A stretch of DNA of 6,627 nt from Gammaproteobacteria bacterium (GTDB lineage Bacteria; Pseudomonadota; Gammaproteobacteria; Chromatiales; Chromatiaceae): NCBI GenBank assembly GCA_008080925.1, contig VMDJ01000073.1, forward strand, positions 1-6,627, read 5' to 3'. Below, piece after piece: positions 1-5,510 of the stretch; position 1 is the first letter of the stretch, and every line of letters begins with the position of its first letter. Made by a program: the position numbers and the translations under genes. The notes under the pieces are model-generated. The model did no database searches. It was not told where the DNA came from and saw nothing but the letters and a program-made list of their open reading frames with translations.

Positions 1-41
1 ATGGCCATGACATGCTGAAGAATTTTCTCGACGGGCGTTAG
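1..41 (+). CDS. trpG: Anthranilate synthase glutamine amidotransferase subunit, C-terminal end only (partial)
   Basis: The reading frame beginning at base 3 gives GHDMLKNFLDGR followed by a TAG stop at 39-41. This resembles the C-terminal tail of TrpG/PabA-type glutamine amidotransferases, where a Gly-His-plus-helix segment follows the catalytic His-Pro-Glu triad. The triad and the catalytic Cys lie upstream of the window. TrpG supplies ammonia from glutamine to TrpE for converting chorismate to anthranilate. The assignment rests on about 12 residues plus the position 35 bp upstream of trpD, where trpG is expected in a trpG-trpD-trpC operon. A pabA-like identity cannot be excluded from this fragment. 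Confidence 0.8.
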   Translation, partial: GHDMLKNFLDGR

Positions 42-61
42 GCCTGATAAAAACAGACAGC

Positions 62-67
62 AGGAGG
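62..67 (+). promoter_or_regulatory. Strong Shine-Dalgarno site of trpD
   Basis: AGGAGG lies 9 nt before the ATG at 77. It is a full match to the anti-Shine-Dalgarno core and fixes the trpD start. The 35-bp trpG-trpD spacer (42-76) shows no hairpin or promoter I would defend. Confidence 0.85.
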
Positions 68-76
68 ACGCTTGTT

Positions 77-1108
77 ATGAAACTCTCTCAAGCGATTAAT
101 GCAGTATTACAACGCCAAGATTTGAACTCGTCTGAGATGACCGAGGTGATGCGTACCATCATGACCGGTGGTGCAACAGATGCACAGATCGGTGGTTTTT
201 TAATTGGTCTGCGGATGAAAGGCGAAACCGTGACGGAGATTGCTGCCGCCGCTAAGGTGATGCGCGAGCTTGCCAGTGGGGTGAATATCAGTGGCTTAGA
301 TCATGCGGTTGATATCGTCGGTACCGGGGGTGATGCCTCGGGTACGTTTAACGTATCCACAGCGAGTATGTTTGTGGCTGCCGCGGCTGGCGCACATGTG
401 GCAAAGCACGGTAACCGTTCGGTATCGAGTAAGTCAGGTTCTGCGGATGCGTTAGAAACTGCTGGCATCAATTTGATGTTGAGCAGTGATCAAGTGGAAC
501 AATGTGTTCGCGAAGTCGGTGTGGGCTTTATGTTTGCGCCAGGTCATCACAGTGCGATGAAGCACGCGATTGGTCCGCGTAAAGAGATGGCAGCACGTAC
601 GGTGTTTAATGTGTTGGGCCCTTTGACCAACCCTGCGGGTGTGCCAAATCTGGTGCTGGGTGTTTTCAGCGATGAGCTGCTTGAGCCACTCGCCAATGTG
701 TTGAAAGAGCTTGGCGCTAACCATGTGATGGTGGTGCATTCGCGTGATGGTTTGGATGAGATCAGTATTGGTGATGTGACCGATGTGGCAGAGCTTAAAG
801 ACGGTGAGATCACGCGTTATACGATTGAGCCTGAAGCGTTTGATTTGCAACGTGTGGCAATTGATTACATTAAAGCCGATGGCCCTGATCAAAGCGTGGC
901 GATGATTCGTGGCTTGTTAGGCGGTGAAGCCGGCCCTGCGCGCGATATCGTTGCGCTGAATGCAGGTGCGGCGATTTATGTGTCTGGTCTTGCGGGTAGC
1001 TTAGCCGATGGCGTGAAGAAGGCGCAGCAAGTGCTCGATAGCGGTGACGGTTTGGCGCGCTTAGAAAAGCTAGCGGCTTTATCGCAAAGTTTTAAGGCGG
1101 ATGCATGA
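77..1108 (+). CDS. trpD: Anthranilate phosphoribosyltransferase
   Basis: TrpD transfers phosphoribose from PRPP to anthranilate, giving phosphoribosyl-anthranilate, the second step of tryptophan synthesis. The 343-residue length matches monofunctional TrpD; there is no TrpG fusion of the E. coli type. The N-terminal helical part (about 1-70) is followed by the glycine-rich PRPP loop GTGGD at 82-86, NVST at 92-95, and the signature KHGNRSVSSKSGSADALE at 110-127. An anthranilate-binding stretch around 161-187 includes GPRKEMAARTVFN and LGPLTNPA. DGLDE at 224-228 matches the metal-binding acidic motif, and NAGAA lies at 295-299. All family signatures look intact. The start is fixed by an AGGAGG site 9 nt upstream. 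It lies downstream of trpG and overlaps trpC by 4 bp (ATGA), implying translational coupling. The protein has no tryptophan. Confidence 0.97.
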   Translation: MKLSQAINAVLQRQDLNSSEMTEVMRTIMTGGATDAQIGGFLIGLRMKGETVTEIAAAAKVMRELASGVNISGLDHAVDIVGTGGDASGTFNVSTASMFVAAAAGAHVAKHGNRSVSSKSGSADALETAGINLMLSSDQVEQCVREVGVGFMFAPGHHSAMKHAIGPRKEMAARTVFNVLGPLTNPAGVPNLVLGVFSDELLEPLANVLKELGANHVMVVHSRDGLDEISIGDVTDVAELKDGEITRYTIEPEAFDLQRVAIDYIKADGPDQSVAMIRGLLGGEAGPARDIVALNAGAAIYVSGLAGSLADGVKKAQQVLDSGDGLARLEKLAALSQSFKADA

Positions 1109-1902
1109 GCGATACGCCGGATATCTTAAAGAAGATTGTTGCGCGCAAACTCGAAGAGATCGATGAGCGTTCTGCAAATCTCTCGATTGATCAGCTAAAA
1201 GCACAACTCGATGATGCCGATGCGCCACGCGGCTTTGTGCAATCGCTAAAAGATAAGATCGCAGCGGGACAATCGGGCGTCATTGCTGAGATTAAAAAAG
1301 CCTCGCCATCCAAAGGTGTGTTGCGTGAGCATTTTGTGCCCGCTGAGATTGCACAGAGTTATGCGAATCATGGCGCGGCGTGTTTATCGGTGCTCACCGA
1401 TGTGGATTTCTTTCAAGGTGGCGATGCGTATTTAAAGCAAGCGCGCGCGGCCTGTTCACTACCGGTGATTCGTAAAGATTTTATTGTTGATCCTTACCAA
1501 GTGTATGAAGCGCGCGCGATGAGTGCGGATTGCATCTTGTTGATCGTGGCGTGTTTAACCGATCGTCAGCTAGCTGATTTAAATAGCTTGGCGATGAAGC
1601 TGGGTATGGATGTGTTAATTGAAGTGCATGATGCTGAAGAGTTAGCGCGTGCGCTGAAAGTGCCTAATCCGATGATCGGTATCAATAACCGCAACCTACG
1701 TACCTTTGATGTGTCGCTGCAAACCACATTGGATTTGTTGGCCTCGATTGCTGATGACCGTTTAGTGGTGACTGAGAGTGGTATTCATGCCCCTGAAGAT
1801 GTGGCCTTGATGCGTGAACATAATGTGAATGCCTTCTTGGTGGGTGAGGCGTTTATGCGCGCGGATGAGCCGGGTGAAAAGCTGGCGGCTTTGTTTGCTT
1901 AA
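1105..1902 (+). CDS. trpC: Indole-3-glycerol phosphate synthase (monofunctional)
   Basis: TrpC closes the indole ring of CdRP to give indole-3-glycerol phosphate, with loss of CO2 and water. The product is a 265-residue (beta/alpha)8 barrel without the C-terminal TrpF domain found in E. coli. By comparison with characterised IGPS enzymes, the visible active-site residues are E62 and K64 in AEIKKASPSKG (61-71), K124 in VIRKDF (general acid), E173 in LIEVH, N194 in GINNRNL, and S225 in TESGI. The C-terminal phosphate-binding part FLVGEAFM is at 244-251. The ATG at 1105 overlaps the trpD stop (ATGA). An AAGGCGG purine stretch at 1094-1100 serves as ribosome binding site with a short 4-nt spacing. 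trpF, trpB and trpA are not in the window, consistent with the split trp genes common in gammaproteobacteria. No tryptophan residues are present. Confidence 0.97.
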   Translation: MSDTPDILKKIVARKLEEIDERSANLSIDQLKAQLDDADAPRGFVQSLKDKIAAGQSGVIAEIKKASPSKGVLREHFVPAEIAQSYANHGAACLSVLTDVDFFQGGDAYLKQARAACSLPVIRKDFIVDPYQVYEARAMSADCILLIVACLTDRQLADLNSLAMKLGMDVLIEVHDAEELARALKVPNPMIGINNRNLRTFDVSLQTTLDLLASIADDRLVVTESGIHAPEDVALMREHNVNAFLVGEAFMRADEPGEKLAALFA

Positions 1903-1908
1903 GAGAGA
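1901..1908 (+). promoter_or_regulatory. Weak purine-rich ribosome binding site deciding the OsmC-family start
   Basis: AAGAGAGA overlaps the trpC stop (1900-1902). Its GAGAG core (1903-1907) sits 7 nt before the ATG at 1915 but only 4 nt before the in-frame GTG at 1912. The spacing favours ATG. Confidence 0.5.
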
Positions 1909-1914
1909 ATCGTG

Positions 1915-2325
1915 ATGAAAGCGACAGTGAAATGGATTGACGGCATGATGATGGTGGCTGAGTCGCCTTCAGGTCATGCGGTTGTGATGGATGGCCCTGA
2001 GGATCTTGGTGGTCGTAATTTGGGTATTCGCCCGATGGAGATGCTGCTGCTCGGTATGGGTGGTTGCAGCGAGATCGATGTGATTCACATTCTTAAACGT
2101 GGTCGCCATGAAGTGAGCTCATGTGAAGTCGAACTCACCGCGGAGCGCGCTGAGAAAGAGCCTAAGGTGTTTACTAAGATTCATGCGCACTTTCGTGTGG
2201 GTGGCGCTGAGCTGCCAGAAGCGGCAGTTGAGCGTGCAGTGAAGATGAGTGCCGAAAAGTATTGTTCTGCATCAATCATGCTGGGTGCGATGGCTGAGGT
2301 CACGCACAGTTTTGAGATCGTATAA
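1915..2325 (+). CDS. OsmC/Ohr-family protein, YhfA-like
   Basis: The 136-residue product has the OsmC/Ohr fold signature. RPMEMLLLGMGGCSEIDV (39-56) carries the first conserved cysteine, C51, at the start of the long central helix. EKYCSAS (114-120) carries the second, C117. In characterised OsmC and Ohr proteins such a pair is the peroxidatic/resolving thiol couple that reduces organic hydroperoxides. The pattern fits E. coli YhfA better than Ohr or OsmC proper: N-terminal VKW followed by a SGH-VMDG stretch, PMEMLL, KRGR after the helix, and EKYCS. The physiological role of YhfA-type proteins is unsettled, so peroxidase activity here is inference. It starts 12 bp after trpC on the same strand and is probably co-transcribed with the trp genes. 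An in-frame GTG one codon upstream (1912) is an alternative start. No signal peptide is seen, so the protein is cytoplasmic. Confidence 0.9.
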   Translation: MKATVKWIDGMMMVAESPSGHAVVMDGPEDLGGRNLGIRPMEMLLLGMGGCSEIDVIHILKRGRHEVSSCEVELTAERAEKEPKVFTKIHAHFRVGGAELPEAAVERAVKMSAEKYCSASIMLGAMAEVTHSFEIV

Positions 2326-2402
2326 GCGACTTTTTACTTTTACCGACGGGCTTTTTACGCTAACTTGCCCATCCTTTTTCCTCTAAACAGGAGTTTTGGT
2401 CG
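2326..2402 (+). other. 77-bp T-rich leader between the OsmC-family gene and speD
   Basis: This spacer is pyrimidine-rich on the coding strand. It contains TTTTAC three times: two in tandem at 2332-2343 and one at 2353-2358. CTTTTTAC occurs twice (2330-2337 and 2351-2358) with a 21-bp period. A weak promoter-like pair, TTTACC (2339-2344) and TAACTT (2361-2366) with 16-bp spacing, is present but matches the sigma-70 consensus poorly. No GC-rich hairpin precedes any T-run, so I see no intrinsic terminator for the trp unit. Read-through into speD is plausible, and a separate speD promoter cannot be excluded. Confidence 0.4.
2389..2393 (+). promoter_or_regulatory. Shine-Dalgarno site of speD
   Basis: AGGAG is followed by 9 nt before the ATG at 2403. 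It is a clear, well-spaced site and supports this start for speD. Confidence 0.85.
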
Positions 2403-3212
2403 ATGAAAAAACGCATGATGCTTCACGGCTTTAACAATCTGACCAAAACCTTAAGTTTTAATATCTACGATATTAACTATGCGAATTCGCCTGAAGAGGA
2501 AGAGGCGTACATCAAATATATCGATGAAGAGTACAACGCCGATCGTTTGACTCAGATTCTGCGTGACGTGAGTGACATCATTGGCGCGAACATTTTGAAT
2601 ATTGCACGCCAAGACTATGAGCCGAGTGGCGCGTCAGTCACCATCCTGATTTCAGAAGAGCCGATTGTGGCTGAAGAGTTATCTAACTCAGAAGCACCGG
2701 GTCCGTTGCCTGATGCGATCGTGGGTCATTTAGATAAGTCGCACTTAACGGTTCACACGTATCCTGAAAGTCATCCGGATAATGGCATCTCAACGTTTCG
2801 TGTGGATATTGATGTCTCAACCTGTGGTCGTATCTCGCCGTTGAAGGCGTTGAACTATCTGATTCACCAGTTTGATTCTGAGATTGTGATCATGGACTAC
2901 CGTGTGCGCGGCTTCACGCGTGATGTAAACGGTAAGAAGCATTACATCGATCATAAGATTAATTCGATTCAAAACTTCTTAGCGCGTGATACACGTGAGC
3001 GCTATCAGATGGTCGACGTGAATGTGTATCAAGAAAATATTTTCCATACCAAGATGATGCTCAAAGATTTTGATTTGAACTCATATATGTTTGGCACGGA
3101 TATCGATGATGTTGCGCCAAAAGAGCAGCGTGAGATTTCAAATAAGCTGCGTCATGAGATGTTGGAGATCTTCTACGGTCGAAACATGTCGCGGAGCAAG
3201 AAGCTCAGCTAA
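2403..3212 (+). CDS. speD: S-adenosylmethionine decarboxylase proenzyme, E. coli type
   Basis: SpeD decarboxylates S-adenosylmethionine to provide the aminopropyl donor for spermidine synthesis. The 269-residue proenzyme closely follows the long, E. coli-type (class 1A) enzyme of about 264 residues rather than the short archaeal/Bacillus type. LHGFNNLTK opens the protein (7-15), and ANILNIARQDYEPSGASVTIL spans 62-82. The processing site is DKSHLTVHTYPESHP (111-125): self-cleavage between K112 and S113 should turn S113 into the pyruvoyl cofactor, leaving a beta chain of 112 and an alpha chain of 157 residues. C141 in VSTCG matches the conserved cysteine proton donor (C140 in E. coli). DYRVRGFTRD (165-174) and VYQENIFHTKM (208-218) are further family signatures. 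The C-terminus has a few extra basic residues (SRSKKLS). The partner speE is not adjacent. Its stop lies 3 bp from the apaH stop on the other strand. Confidence 0.97.
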   Translation: MKKRMMLHGFNNLTKTLSFNIYDINYANSPEEEEAYIKYIDEEYNADRLTQILRDVSDIIGANILNIARQDYEPSGASVTILISEEPIVAEELSNSEAPGPLPDAIVGHLDKSHLTVHTYPESHPDNGISTFRVDIDVSTCGRISPLKALNYLIHQFDSEIVIMDYRVRGFTRDVNGKKHYIDHKINSIQNFLARDTRERYQMVDVNVYQENIFHTKMMLKDFDLNSYMFGTDIDDVAPKEQREISNKLRHEMLEIFYGRNMSRSKKLS

Positions 3213-3223
3213 GACTTAGTTGA
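3205..3223. repeat. Inverted repeat spanning the convergent speD and apaH stop codons
   Basis: The sequence around the junction folds about A3214. The nine positions 3205-3213 pair with 3215-3223, with one G-T wobble at 3208/3220 and all other pairs canonical; CTAAGACTTAG is the perfect core. The speD TAA (3210-3212) and the apaH stop (TTA on plus, 3216-3218) pair with each other. With a minimal 3-nt loop the RNA stem would be 8 bp. It is AT-rich and has no downstream U-run, so it is not a standard intrinsic terminator. Part of the symmetry follows trivially from two TAA stops facing each other. Confidence 0.5.
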
Positions 3224-4052
3224 TCGAGGCACTTGCCTGACAGTCCAAGTGAATCGGTATTGGCTGGTCTTTCTCTAAAGCGATCGCGGTGAGTTTGCCG
3301 CCCCACAAGCAGCCGCTATCAATCGCCCACACGTTATGTTGATGGCGATAGCCCAGCGTTGACCAATGGCCAAAGATGATGCGTGTGTCGGTGCTCTGAC
3401 GTTGTGGATGTTGGAACCAAGGCATTATCTTTTTATCGTCGATGTGTTCTGGTGCGAGTTTTTCTTTCATCGAAAAACTGCCATCTGCTTTGCAGTAGCG
3501 TAAGCGGGTAAAGCAGTTAGTGATGTAACGATGTCGATCCATACCGCTTAAGGTAGGATCCCAGCGGTTCGGTTTGCTGCCATACATGTCGGCAAAGAAG
3601 TCGACCGCGCCATCGCCATGAATAATGGCTTCGACCTCTTTGGCGTAGCTAAGCGCTTGATCAAACGTCCATTCAGGGCTTAAGCCAGCATGCACCATGC
3701 CATAGCCGAGCTCGGCATCGTAATGTGCGAGCTTTTGGTGGCGTAACCAGTCGATGAGTTCATCTCGATCAGGGGCCTCGAGAATAGCGTTGAGGGTTTC
3801 GCCTTTATGCGCTTTGCTGTCATTACCAAAGGCGATGGCTAATAAGTGCAGATCATGATTTCCCCAGACGCAGGTGACGCGATCACCGAGTGATTTTAAG
3901 TAACGTAGTGTCTCGAGTGATTTTGGGCCCCGGTTGACCAAGTCGCCAACAAACCACAAGTAATCCTGCTCGGGCGCGAAATTGATCTGGTCTAGCAGTG
4001 CGATCAGCTCGTCGTAACAGCCTTGGATGTCACCGATCGCGTAAGTTGTCAT
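3216..4052 (-). CDS. apaH: Symmetrical diadenosine tetraphosphate (Ap4A) hydrolase
   Basis: ApaH cleaves Ap4A to two ADP and limits alarmone-like dinucleoside polyphosphates; related enzymes also decap Np4-capped RNA. The 278-residue length is close to the 280 of E. coli. It is a metallophosphoesterase of the PPP superfamily with motifs in order: GDIQG (7-11, with Gln at the position that is His in many relatives, as is usual for ApaH), GDLVNRGP (36-43), GNHD (64-67), MVHAG (119-123, metal-ligand H121) and FGHW (227-230, H229). MYGSKPNRW (157-164) and AIDSGCLWGG (243-252) are ApaH-typical. The ATG overlaps the apaG stop by one base (TAATG), and no Shine-Dalgarno is visible before it. Termination-reinitiation from apaG is therefore likely. 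The gene ends 3 bp from speD. It is tryptophan-rich, with nine residues. Confidence 0.97.
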   Translation of the reverse strand: MTTYAIGDIQGCYDELIALLDQINFAPEQDYLWFVGDLVNRGPKSLETLRYLKSLGDRVTCVWGNHDLHLLAIAFGNDSKAHKGETLNAILEAPDRDELIDWLRHQKLAHYDAELGYGMVHAGLSPEWTFDQALSYAKEVEAIIHGDGAVDFFADMYGSKPNRWDPTLSGMDRHRYITNCFTRLRYCKADGSFSMKEKLAPEHIDDKKIMPWFQHPQRQSTDTRIIFGHWSTLGYRHQHNVWAIDSGCLWGGKLTAIALEKDQPIPIHLDCQASASIN

Positions 4053-4435
4053 TAGTGCAGCGTTCGCGGGATAGCTAAAGAGAAGCGATCAATCGGTGCT
4101 AAGAAGGTGTCGCCCTCATCGGTGACCATTTCGTATTCACCTTCCATGATGCCAACCGGTGTTTCAAGCACCGCGCCGCTGGTGTATTCAAAGAATTCGC
4201 CAGGATTAAGATGCGGTTGTTCACCAACCACGCCTTCACCGCGCACTTCTTGTACCTTGCCGTTGGCATCGGTAATCAACCAGTGACGATTGAGTAATTT
4301 GGCAGGTATCTCACCACTATTGTTGATCGTGATGGTATACGCAAAGACATAGCGGTCGACGGTAGGGTCAGACTGCTCCGCGATGTAATCGGTGACAACA
4401 TTAATATCAATCTGTGCGTTATCAATTTCAGACAT
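4052..4435 (-). CDS. apaG: ApaG protein (DUF525 family)
   Basis: ApaG is a small fibronectin-III-like beta-sandwich protein. The family is linked by genetics to Co2+ resistance and Mg2+ efflux in Salmonella (CorD), and its biochemical role is not settled. The 127 residues (E. coli has 125) include the conserved block RHWLITDANGK (50-60), the glycine-rich GEGVVGEQP (67-75), LNPGEFFEYTSGA (76-88), TPVGIMEGEY (92-101) and the C-terminal FLAPIDRFSL (111-120). A modest ribosome binding site, AGGTAA, lies on the minus strand at 4446-4441, 5 nt before the ATG (4435). It is translationally coupled to apaH downstream (TAATG). It follows pdxA after a 73-bp spacer, without the rsmA gene usually found between them. 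Confidence 0.95.
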   Translation of the reverse strand: MSEIDNAQIDINVVTDYIAEQSDPTVDRYVFAYTITINNSGEIPAKLLNRHWLITDANGKVQEVRGEGVVGEQPHLNPGEFFEYTSGAVLETPVGIMEGEYEMVTDEGDTFLAPIDRFSLAIPRTLH

Positions 4436-4508
4436 ACTGCTTACCTAAAGTGAATAACTGCAAAGTAAAAGGACTGACCGCTAAAAGCAAGCCGATAGCG
4501 TTCAGGGT
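4436..4508 (-). other. 73-bp pdxA-apaG spacer at the usual rsmA (ksgA) position
   Basis: Read on the minus strand, this spacer begins directly after the pdxA TAA and ends with the AGGTAA ribosome binding site of apaG. It has a 5-bp inverted repeat (4479-4483 with 4496-4500, 12-nt loop) without a U-run, so no convincing terminator. A very weak promoter-like pair, TTGCTT and TACTTT with 17-bp spacing, can be drawn on the minus strand. It is too short to encode rsmA, and no RsmA motif remnant is recognisable. Confidence 0.45.
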
Positions 4509-5492
4509 TTAGTCGTTAGACGCGTGGTCACTTGTCATCAACACCGCTTGCTCAATGGCGGCCATCAAGCTGCCCATGTCGGCTTTGCCAGTGCCTGCAA
4601 GATCTAAGGCGGTACCGTGATCGACCGAGGTGCGCACGATAGGGAGGCCCAAGGTGATATTCACGGCATGGCCAAAGCCCATGTGTTTTAGAACGGGCAG
4701 ACCTTGGTCGTGATACATCGCCAACACGGCGTCTGCTTCGACAAGGTTGTGAGGTGTAAATAAGGTGTCGGCTGGTAGTGGCTTGCTGAGTTGAATGCCG
4801 CGAGTGCGAAGCTCTGCAAGTGTTGGCTCGATAACCTCAATCTCTTCGCGACCAAGATAGCCATCTTCGCCAGCATGTGGGTTAAGGCCACAAACCAAGA
4901 TGTTTGGTTGGTTAATGCCAAAGCGTTCACGCAGATCTTTATCGAGTGCGCTGATAACTAATGTGAGCACATCAGGGGTGATCGCTGCAGGCACATCTTT
5001 TAACGCTAGATGGGTTGTCGCAAGTGCAACACGTAAGCCTGGGCAGGCGAGCATCATCACCGGATGACCACCACTGATCTCGGCGAGAAATTCGGTGTGT
5101 CCGCTGAACGCAATGCCAGCTTGGTTAATGATGCCTTTGTGCACAGGGGCGGTAATCATGCCGGCGTAAGTACCATCGACACAGCCTTGTGCCGCGTGCC
5201 GTAAGGTGTCGAGCACATAAGCACTGTTGTTTGGGTTCAGCTCACCGGTCTTAACGTCATCGCGTAGCGTTATCTCATGCACATACAGCGAGCCGGCGGC
5301 TGCAGGTGTAGTTTGACCTTGGTAGGGAATGGCTTGAAAGGTAAGGCCGAGTTGTTCGGCGCGTTGAGCAAGTAACTCTGGATCGGCAATCGCGACAAGC
5401 GGACGGTTATGCGGTTGTTGTGCGCAGCTAACAACCAGGTCAGGGCCAATACCCGCTGGCTCGCCGGGCGTCAGCGCAAGCGCTTGGCTCAT
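4509..5492 (-). CDS. pdxA: 4-hydroxythreonine-4-phosphate dehydrogenase
   Basis: PdxA oxidises 4-phosphohydroxy-L-threonine with NAD(P); the product decarboxylates and is joined by PdxJ to deoxyxylulose phosphate to make pyridoxine phosphate (DXP-dependent vitamin B6 pathway). The length is 327 residues against about 329 in E. coli. Visible signatures are the N-terminal TPGEPAGIGPDL (8-19), the ITAPVHKG strand (113-120) and SGHTEFLAE (130-138, substrate-contacting H132 and T133). The three metal-ligand histidines are H161 in TTHLALKDVP, H206 in NPHAGEDG and H261 in MYHDQG. SVDHGTALDLAG (289-300) closes the active site. All appear intact. The ATG at 5492 overlaps the surA stop by 4 bp (ATGA), which sets the start. 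There is no strong Shine-Dalgarno upstream, so coupling to surA translation is likely. Confidence 0.97.
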   Translation of the reverse strand: MSQALALTPGEPAGIGPDLVVSCAQQPHNRPLVAIADPELLAQRAEQLGLTFQAIPYQGQTTPAAAGSLYVHEITLRDDVKTGELNPNNSAYVLDTLRHAAQGCVDGTYAGMITAPVHKGIINQAGIAFSGHTEFLAEISGGHPVMMLACPGLRVALATTHLALKDVPAAITPDVLTLVISALDKDLRERFGINQPNILVCGLNPHAGEDGYLGREEIEVIEPTLAELRTRGIQLSKPLPADTLFTPHNLVEADAVLAMYHDQGLPVLKHMGFGHAVNITLGLPIVRTSVDHGTALDLAGTGKADMGSLMAAIEQAVLMTSDHASND

Positions 5493-5510
5493 CGCAAATC
5501 GTCCAAGCGC
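5480..5510 (-). promoter_or_regulatory. Perfect 8-bp hairpin enclosing the surA stop / pdxA start
   Basis: Plus-strand bases 5480-5487 (GCGCTTGG) are the exact reverse complement of 5503-5510 (CCAAGCGC). In the minus-strand mRNA this gives an 8-bp stem, with six G-C pairs, around a 15-nt loop. The loop holds the surA TGA and the pdxA ATG. The downstream arm also belongs to a second perfect palindrome, CAAGCGCTTG (5477-5486), so two mutually exclusive folds are possible. A role in translational coupling is inference; both arms are coding sequence. Confidence 0.4.

Noticed and set aside
547..813. Second minus-strand open frame of 88 codons inside trpD
   Set aside because: It is a shadow of trpD: Ser/Thr/Pro-rich low-complexity translation with no ribosome binding site and no family resemblance.
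452..892. Open frame of 146 codons on the minus strand inside trpD
   Set aside because: It lies wholly within trpD, a textbook gene with intact motifs. The translation is rich in His, Arg and Thr with no recognisable domain, as expected from the complement of GC-biased codons.
1096..1118. GGCG/CGCC pairing that could hide the trpC ribosome binding site and start
   Set aside because: Four base pairs across a 15-nt loop are too weak, and such pairs are frequent by chance in sequence of this composition.
4021..4035. Gln in place of His in the first ApaH metal motif (GDIQG)
   Set aside because: Gln here is common in the ApaH family, so it is not evidence of an inactive enzyme. All other metal motifs are intact.
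4479..4500. Possible terminator between pdxA and apaG
   Set aside because: The stem is only 5 bp with a 12-nt loop, and the T-rich stretch after it on the minus strand is broken up and not adjacent. It falls short of an intrinsic terminator.
4688..4930. 80-codon minus-strand open frame inside pdxA
   Set aside because: It is in another frame of pdxA, which carries all its catalytic residues across this interval. No motif or ribosome binding site supports it.
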